Assembly (NCBI GenBank): GCA_020740775.1
Contig: JAHEWK010000020.1
Span: 434,001-498,000 of the forward strand
Direction: 5' to 3'
Length of the DNA: 64,000 nt
DNA from: Ilyonectria destructans
Lineage: Eukaryota > Ascomycota > Sordariomycetes > Hypocreales > Nectriaceae
Every line of letters starts with the position of its first letter. Positions within the stretch are counted from its first letter, which is position 1. Of the stretch, positions 57,495 to 64,000 are shown one piece after another. The notes under the pieces were generated by a model. That model searched no databases, had not been told where the DNA came from, and was given only the letters and a program-made list of their open reading frames with translations. Position numbers and translations under genes: made by a program.

Positions 57495-59437
57495 TAGTCT
57501 TCCATTTGTGTGGTTCAAACTTAGTATCTTAGTGCGCGGGATAGAGTTTCGAAAGCGGTGGAAGTTACAGGTCTCGGTTAGCGTGCCTCGACCTCCCGGG
57601 CTGATAACTGTCAAACCAAACCAGCGGGCAAAAGTGAATGTCCTCTACTTGCCTCATGAGCAGAGTGACTTATGTACCTCGAAAATTCTTCATCGACCTG
57701 CCAGGAAAAGCAATGATCAATGATCTAATAGTATAATTAAATCACCCATGAACAATCTTAAACAGACAGGCCTCAATTACATATTCACGTTGATCACCAA
57801 ACAACCCTGCCCTTTATCCTTGCACGTCATTCTCAAAGGATTTCTCCAACAATGGATGTCCACATATGAAATGGCAATCTCCGTCCCCTCCCAGCTCAGC
57901 TAGCCACTGGCACTACTAGTACTACCAGGCCCCAGCAAGGTGCAACCTGTCAAGGCGACGATTGATCTCGGATCGGTTGTCCCGTGCAGATGATACCTTG
58001 ACAGGGAGCAGGGTTGTAAGTCTGAGGCATGGATGTTTGTTCGGGAAGCAGGACCCGAGACTCGAGATTTGGGAGAGTGAGAGAGAGCACACTTATGACT
58101 CATACAAGCACACAAGAAACATGCACAAGCACATGCTTATAACGTATCACAGCCCGAGTCTCACACAGCTCAGACCCGCTTCAGCTGCCGATCTCTAGCC
58201 TCCAACGAATCAACAAGAGTTTTAATGATCAAAGCGTCCTCCAGAATCGCCCAGAAACCATTCTTCCCCGCCTCTCCTCATCCTCTCCCTGCAGGCCTCG
58301 TTTGGACCTCCGCTCTCAGCTCACAGCTTGCTCTCTCGCTTGACCTTGACAGGAAGGCCTAAAAAGCAAGGAAAAGCACCAACAAGCATAAGGAGGCAAA
58401 AATAAAATATAAAATAAACTCCCGGTCCAGATCGCGACTCTCACGCTCACTCTGAAGTCCTGATCCAAGCCTCTGTGGTCCGTACCCACGCCCAAGACGA
58501 GGTCTTGCATGATATGCCTCACGTTAGTTCTTACACCGAACCTTCGTTGGTGGCCATCCTTTCATCTCAGATATGTGCACACTGTCACAGAAAGCAATAT
58601 CGTCATGAGTAATCAATATAGCTTGGCAACGCACCTCCAAAAGGCCAAGCATTGGAGCTTTTCTTCGCTTTCCGATGAACCCTTGTCGGGCTTGTCGGAG
58701 CCGGGCTTTGAGGTGGTGATGAGCCATGTTTGACAGGCTCCTTTTCTGATGCTAGTCGCCACATCCCGCGCCCGTTGGATGAATTCATGGCTTGATTTAG
58801 CGCCATTATCTCGGTCGTCTTTGGCTCCATCAGGGATGCAGGCGCACCCCGAGGCAGCCCCTGCAGCCACACTCTGCCAGTCACCATACTGTACCTCCGT
58901 ACTGTACCAGGCCAAACGAGAGATCGCAGATGGACTTCAACTTCCCAAGTCCGACGACGGCCTCCGAACTTAGAGTTTGAGAGGTCGAGCCCTTACACCT
59001 CTTAACACTAGCCCGTCTGTTAGTGCCGGGGAGTGTCTGTTATTAGTCTATAGAGGTGACCACCTACCATGCACAAGGCGCGAATGGGCAATCTTGCATC
59101 CCATTCCTTCGAGTGCTACTGTTCAGTGGACAAATCAGCTCAGGTAAACCAAGGAATGGGCCGCCTGTTCTGGTCACAAACTCCACAAGCAGCAATGCCC
59201 ATCCATCTTCGGAGTACCTTAGCCGAGCTCCCAGTAAGATAAGACTCCCTGCTCCATACCTACCTACCTACCTACCTACCCACGTAGCTACTGCGTATGC
59301 ACTTGGTAGTCTACGGCGCCAGCTAAGAACCACCCGTGCCCCATCATGTTCCACCCAGCCAAGTAAGGATCCTCGTTTCTCCCCCATGCAGCGCCAGCAA
59401 CTCGTCGTTGCTCCTCCGCGGGTTTCTGGATCCCGTC
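57495..59437. other. 1.9-kb stretch upstream of the MHYT gene
   Basis: No supported gene; frames near 58.6-58.9 kb begin at TTG and lack domain signal. The last few hundred bases should contain the MHYT promoter, including a perfect (TACC)6 at 59257-59280. Confidence 0.45.
59257..59280. repeat. (TACC)6 microsatellite in the MHYT upstream region
   Basis: Six perfect TACC units lie about 160 bp before the ATG. TACC/TAGG arrays are common near fungal promoters; a regulatory role is inference. Confidence 0.8.
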
Positions 59438-61429
59438 ATGTCTTCCCACGACTTGTTTCGCGAGTACCAGAATCAAATCGTGCCCCAGAGCTACAATGCC
59501 GGCTTTGTTGCTCTCAGCTACGTCGTCAGCCTGGTCGGCGCTGGCTCGACCCTCGAGCTCATCAACAGGAGAACGGCCTTCCGGGGTCTCTTCAACAAGT
59601 ATGCCACACCCTCATTCCGTGCTCGCAGGAATATCATACTGACTCAAGATCAGTCTCTTGCTCGTGAGCTCTGCTGTCACCATGGGCGGAGTAGCCATCT
59701 GGTGCATGGTAAGTTGCAGTTATCATATACCTTACATGTCAATCCCATCCCAAATAATCCGTCAGACGCTCACCATCTGCTTCCCTCCATCAGCACTTCA
59801 TCGGAAACAGAGCCATCGACCTTGCCAATGGAGAGCCCGAGATGCAAATCGCCTACTCGAGCGGATTCACAGCCGTATCCTTCTTCGTCCCTATCCTCGT
59901 CTTGCTAGCAGCCTTTCTCGCTATCGGCACCAATGAGGCCGTTTCCTGGTGGAGAGTTATTGTCGGTGGTGTCCTCTGCGGAACGGCCGTCTGCGGCATG
60001 CACTACCTCGGAAACACCTCCATCGAAAACTACACCTGCGTATATCGACCAGCCTATGTTGTCGGAGCTGCCTTCATCGCTGTCATTGCCAGCAATGTTG
60101 CACTCGCCATGTTTTTCGTCTTCAGAGCCATGTGGGCCAACGCGTGGTGGAAGCGAGCTATCTCAGCCGTTTTCCTTGCAGGTGCGGTATCGGGGATGCA
60201 TTGGTGTGCTGCTATGGGAACTCGATATCGGCTTAAGAACATCAAGCCTGAAGGCAACGAGCCCTCAAGGAACGCAACCGTCATCGTTGTCATTTGTCTT
60301 GTCAGTATAATATTGCCCTGTAGCAACAAGGAAGTGGCTGACTGGTATAGTCCCTTGGTGCTTGCTTCATCATTGCCGTCTCTGCCATTCTTCGGGCAAG
60401 GAATATAAGGAAGTCGGCGCTCCGAGCCCAACAGGTCACACTAGGCGCAGCCGTCTTCGACAATGGCGGTAGAATCCTCATCGATCCTGATGGATTCATT
60501 CCCAGCACCGTCGTTACCGACTCCTTCTTGGAAAAGGTACCTGTTTGGTCCAGTGACACTTCTACGGCCAGAGCCCCTTACTGACTCTACCAAGAACACC
60601 AAGGAAGGATTCGACGTCAGTCACCCACTCTTCCAGTGGATGTTCCAAGCATCGAGAAACTGGGGCATGATCTCAACCTTCGTCGGCGGCATGAGGCGGC
60701 ATGTGTCACAGCTGCCGCACTCAGGCACCCATAAAGATAGACGGCGTGGTATTCGGCTCATGACCGAGCACGGCGAGATGATTGAGCGGTACGACGTCAT
60801 CTTCAGGGAGTTATTTTGTCTTGCCGCAGCAGCGCTGGCAGACCGACTCAGAGAGGATCTTACTTCGGTAGGCGTCTTGTGGGATGAGATTCTTCCCACG
60901 GGAGCAAACGGCAAGTGGTCACAGACAGAACCTCACAAAACCCCCAAGGAAAGTCCCGGATCGGAAAACGGAGGCGCGCACGAAGACGAACAAGGCGGCT
61001 CTAACATGGCAGAAAAGGGTCTCAAAACCTGGCAACCAGACTCTGGACGCGGATCGCTGATGTTGCTCATCCGCCGCGTTGAGTCGGATCGAGACGCCGA
61101 GCGCTTCGTGTCGGCTGGCTATCGTTTCGCTGAGCCTCATCAGGTGAGCGACATTATCAGGTCGAGCATGCAGATCCAGACTCCAGAGTTCGAGGCGAAA
61201 CTTCGATCCATGTCGACGTATACGACAGAGCAGAACCAGACGCTTCCAGGAGTTCATCTGGGTTTCTTTGCCGTCCGAGCCCGTGTCAGCTCCGGGTTTG
61301 AGGTCCTGGTCCGAAAGGGTGCCCACCATCTACTCCCATCCATTGCTCTTCCGACCAAGGCCCTCAATAAGTGGCACGTGCAGTTTCTCAGGAGGTTTGA
61401 GAACATGTCTGTTTCCAAGGTACTCCAGG

Positions 61430-61437
61430 GTTTGAAG
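61430..61437. repeat. Target-site duplication, left copy (GTTTGAAG)
   Basis: An 8-bp direct repeat identical to 62560-62567, abutting the CAGAGTTGG terminus of the hAT element. Confidence 0.92.
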
Positions 61438-62559
61438 CAGAGTTGGAAATCGATCGTACAGATCGATTCCGAGCCCTGATCGATCGATTTATATCGATCG
61501 TCACTTCCAATCGATCGATATCGATCGATCACTAATTGAAATCGATCGATCGACGTCGATCGGCGATCAAATCGATCAATGCTGGTCTTCGTTGTTACTA
61601 TCTACGGTGATCGTACCTCCACTTCCGGCAACGGGGCCTGCACATTGCGAAGGTGGCTGACAAGTTAGCGGGCATTATCGAACGACGTGGACATGGGACA
61701 CGGAGGGATGACACAAACCACGACCTTGTGCTTCTTTCTCAGATGTCGGACAATGCCTCCGCCAGTTGAAGCGATGTAGACATAATCTGTAGTCTTCGGC
61801 CTGTTCCGGAGGAAACATCTCTCGCAGATCCATACGATCTTATGGGGCCGTGACCTGTTGTCCTTCATTCTGAATCCAAACTGCCACCACCATGTCCGCT
61901 CTCGAGAAGGGTCGTGACCTATCGTGAAACCGGGGAACCGCCTGAATTTATCAGTCGTCCAAGTCTCATAATCTGGAAATCTGATGGGTGCATATTTCGT
62001 TGAGGCTGAACTAGTTGACGGCTCGGAAGGCGGCGGCGTAGAGGAGGCAGCCTCTATGTCCTCATCAAACGAGTCCATAGTGATGGGAAGAGTCCGCAAA
62101 CAGTGTAGAGGAGGTCGAATCGAATGCTGCGAGGCTGATAAGGTCGAACCTGTATATGCTCTACTCGGACAAGCCAAGACCCGAGATAATTTCTGGTTGC
62201 GACGCGTACAGAGTCCATTGAACCAGGCATTGGCGGAATTGCAAATGGCACGAGACAGGCTCATACGATGGGTCATTTCCTGCTGCCACGCGTCGCGTGT
62301 AGCTGCCTGGGGCCCCTGACGACTTGCCAGGGTAGACGCGTCCGGCGACAGATTCGTCGCGTATCATACTATGAGCTGCCATGCGCAACCTACCCGGGAC
62401 ACCTCCGAAGTCCGTGGTGATCGACGATCAAATCGATCGATTGGAGGTTTGATCGATACGATATCGATCGATTGACAGGTTGGATCGATCGATCGAAATC
62501 GAAATCGAATCGATTAATCGAATCGATCAAATCGATCAGTCGATCGATTTCCAACCCTG
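61438..62559 (-). mobile_element. Non-autonomous hAT element with GATC-rich subterminal arrays
   Basis: The element is 1,122 bp with terminal inverted repeats CAGRGTTGGAAATCGATCG, flanked by 8-bp GTTTGAAG duplications. The CAGRG start and 8-bp duplication are the hAT signature. Both subterminal zones (about 61445-61580 and 62418-62550) are packed with ATCGATCG-type motifs, likely multiple transposase-binding sites. Between them lies only a BED zinc-finger ORF; the catalytic domain is missing. The element interrupts the MHYT gene within its last exon, in a way that is exactly reversible. Confidence 0.93.
61665..62078 (-). CDS. BED zinc-finger protein, hAT N-terminal domain only
   Basis: An ORF of 137 residues from ATG 62078 (the frame is open further upstream). 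After an acidic, Ser/Pro-rich start ([20 protein letters not shown]) it has [28 protein letters not shown] and [12 protein letters not shown], which together form a C2H2-type BED finger (CERC...HLRKKH). BED fingers bind transposon ends. No catalytic or dimerisation domain follows; the stop is 42 residues after the finger. It could act as a DNA-binding repressor of related elements, or be a simple deletion remnant. Confidence 0.65.
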   Translation of the reverse strand: MDSFDEDIEAASSTPPPSEPSTSSASTKYAPIRFPDYETWTTDKFRRFPGFTIGHDPSRERTWWWQFGFRMKDNRSRPHKIVWICERCFLRNRPKTTDYVYIASTGGGIVRHLRKKHKVVVCVIPPCPMSTSFDNAR

Positions 62560-62567
62560 GTTTGAAG
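62560..62567. repeat. Target-site duplication, right copy (GTTTGAAG)
   Basis: The right copy of the 8-bp repeat. The MHYT frame resumes at 62568 with GAG GAG GCC. Confidence 0.92.
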
Positions 62568-63482
62568 GAGGAGGCCTCGCTGCGACGAAGCGCCCAAGAG
62601 ACAGAGTTCGCAGGTCAGCTCTCGGACACAATCAAAGCGCTATGGGAGTGGACACGGGAGCCCCTACTTGAAGACGCCGTCCTCACGTCTACCATCGTTC
62701 GTGTGCCTTGCCGAGGTGACGAAGCGCAGGCTGAGGCAACCATGATCGCGATGCGACTGGTGATTCCCATTCACGCGGTACTCTTGAGTCAAAACTGTGA
62801 GTTTGTGCCTCTCAGCTTCTTCAAGATGCGCCAGGTGTCGGCGCAGTTTCAACAAGAGTTCACCCGAGGCGTGCATCAAGAGTTTGGGCATGTTGTCAAG
62901 CTCGGGGACCGGCGCGAGGCATCTCAAGCCAGCGGGTACGGACAGTTAGCCAAGTTCTGGCCGTTTGGGCGGACCGACAGTTTAGTGGCGACCACGACCA
63001 AGCTAAACAGTAGGACCATGGCGGCAGTGGGCGGACGACGATTCTCCTCACCCGATTCCACACGGTCTGGTTCGACGATTAACCTTTGGCCGTCTGGCAA
63101 TGTCAACCGGACAAGGTCGACGAACTCGGTAGATAGTTTGAGCACACATGCGGCAACACGGGAAGATGAATATCAGGCGACGCCATCGTACGGGGGCATC
63201 ATGGTGTTTCAAGAAATCACGATTGATGTTGAAGAAGGAAAGGCAAGGGGAGTGGTAAGCCCTGGGTCTGACGGCTCCGACACCCTCACGATCGAACCGA
63301 CCAACTGGAAAACATCGCCGGCAGAAGGGATCGAGCTACAGTCGATGGGCCATATCGGAGCCAACGTGCATGCGGGCTCACAAGGACAGGTGTCCATCGA
63401 CATTGCGGCGCGTAAGGGATCTGTAGGCCCTGCATCGTCTTTTGTGGATATTCTATTTGCCGAGACTGTTAAGAGCAGGTAG

Positions 63483-64000
63483 GAACGATGAGAGGCGATT
63501 AATTGCCGCACTAGCACATTAAGAGTGTGATATATGCGCGTGTTTATCTAGATATTATATATAATACTTAGGCTTTTGGCTTTCACTGCCTTGTTTGGGC
63601 TTTGAAGACGGACTCTAAGCGGCCATAACTATTTCATTATTAGAATTAGGTTGGCTAGAAAGGAAACAGAGGCAATAGAACACAGCCTGCACAAAGTGTA
63701 GAAGCTTGTGCAAGCTACATGTATAGCAACACATCCTCTGATTAGGGCAATAATAAAAGACGATGATTTTGTACATTAATTCTATCACATTTGACTCTCA
63801 GCCACTATCACCTCTTATCATATAACATAAGAGATATGGCTTAGTACACCTTGGTTAGCAAGCCAAAAATCTAACACATAAATCTTCGTTCCCCGGCAGG
63901 TTCGATGTTTACTCAGTCCGCCCAAAGGACTCGATTCTATGCGGTTGAACCTCACTCGATATGATGCTCTGTGGTGCTGCTTCAGTCATTTGGCATGATC
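63483..64000. other. 0.5-kb stretch downstream of the MHYT gene
   Basis: AT-rich 3' flank with no coding frame seen. Confidence 0.5.

Larger units (their letters stand above)
59438..63482 (+). pseudogene. MHYT-domain membrane protein gene split by a hAT element
   Basis: The exons are 59438-59598, 59654-59708, 59794-60300, 60351-60536, 60595-61437 and, after the element, 62568-63482. Introns of 50-85 bp have good donors. Without the element the protein is about 888 residues; with it, translation stops at 61479 after about 597. The N-terminal seven-helix region shows the three MHYT motifs: VAIWCMHFIGN, CGMHYLGN and SGMHWCAA. The MHYT domain is thought to bind metal and sense small gases such as O2, CO or NO. 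A cytoplasmic part follows (ILIDPDGFIPSTVV, SHPLFQWMFQASRNW). The displaced C-terminus contains a Ser/Arg-rich low-complexity region and QEITIDVE. The insertion probably inactivates or truncates the gene. Confidence 0.88.

Noticed and set aside
58603..58915. Minus-strand frames near 58.7 kb
   Set aside because: The longest begins at TTG, has no domain, and lies next to other non-coding sequence.

Overview
The window is nuclear DNA of a filamentous ascomycete (Pezizomycotina; Sordariomycetes is likely but inferred). The reasons are short introns of about 50-100 bp with GTAAGT/GTAAGC donors and CTAAC/CTGAC branch sites, a NACHT-WD40 STAND receptor, fungal C2H2 regulators, an MHYT membrane protein, and a dense load of fungal DNA transposons, several with C-to-T type nonsense changes that look like repeat-induced point mutation (RIP). 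Host genes are sparse and about half of them are broken. No tRNA, rRNA or CRISPR was seen.

Layout. 0-9 kb: a decayed unknown gene, then a MULE-type (Mutator-like) transposase gene split in frame by an intact hAT transposon, then a decayed pogo/Fot-like element. 8.8-14 kb: a BTB-domain fragment, a 1.4-kb pogo-type non-autonomous element with long inverted repeats, and a GC-rich fragment with a GCR1_C-like domain. 14-24 kb: a complete three-exon STAND/NLR gene (HeLo-like N-terminus, NACHT, 13 nearly identical WD40 repeats), a protein-kinase tail fragment, and an ATP-dependent DNA ligase. 26-35 kb: two adjacent minisatellites, a truncated Crypton/NDC10-like gene, an unknown two-exon gene, and a 3.6-kb inverted-repeat element carrying a DDE integrase plus a convergent second gene that is decaying in frame. 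36-45 kb: a small Cys-rich ORF, broken phosphosulfolactate-synthase-like and transaldolase genes, a hAT relic, and a C2H2 regulator whose 3' end runs into a patatin-like fragment. 45-59 kb: a TPR fragment, a long gene-poor stretch, a four-finger C2H2 gene, a full-length Fot1/pogo element with a single stop codon, a small intact SBDS-domain gene, a phosphotransferase fragment and a deleted Tc1 element. 59-63.5 kb: an MHYT-domain gene split by a 1.1-kb hAT element that keeps only a BED zinc-finger ORF.

The strongest structural results are two nested hAT insertions. In each, 8-bp target duplications and matched terminal repeats can be read directly, and removing the element rejoins the host reading frame exactly. 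Read as a whole, the window looks like a transposon-rich, fast-evolving accessory compartment: the likely intact genes (STAND receptor, ligase, SBDS-like, four-finger C2H2, an unknown 440-aa protein) sit among gene fragments, partial duplicates and elements from at least six DNA-transposon lineages (hAT, MULE, pogo/Fot, Tc1, Crypton-like YR, integrase-like DDE).
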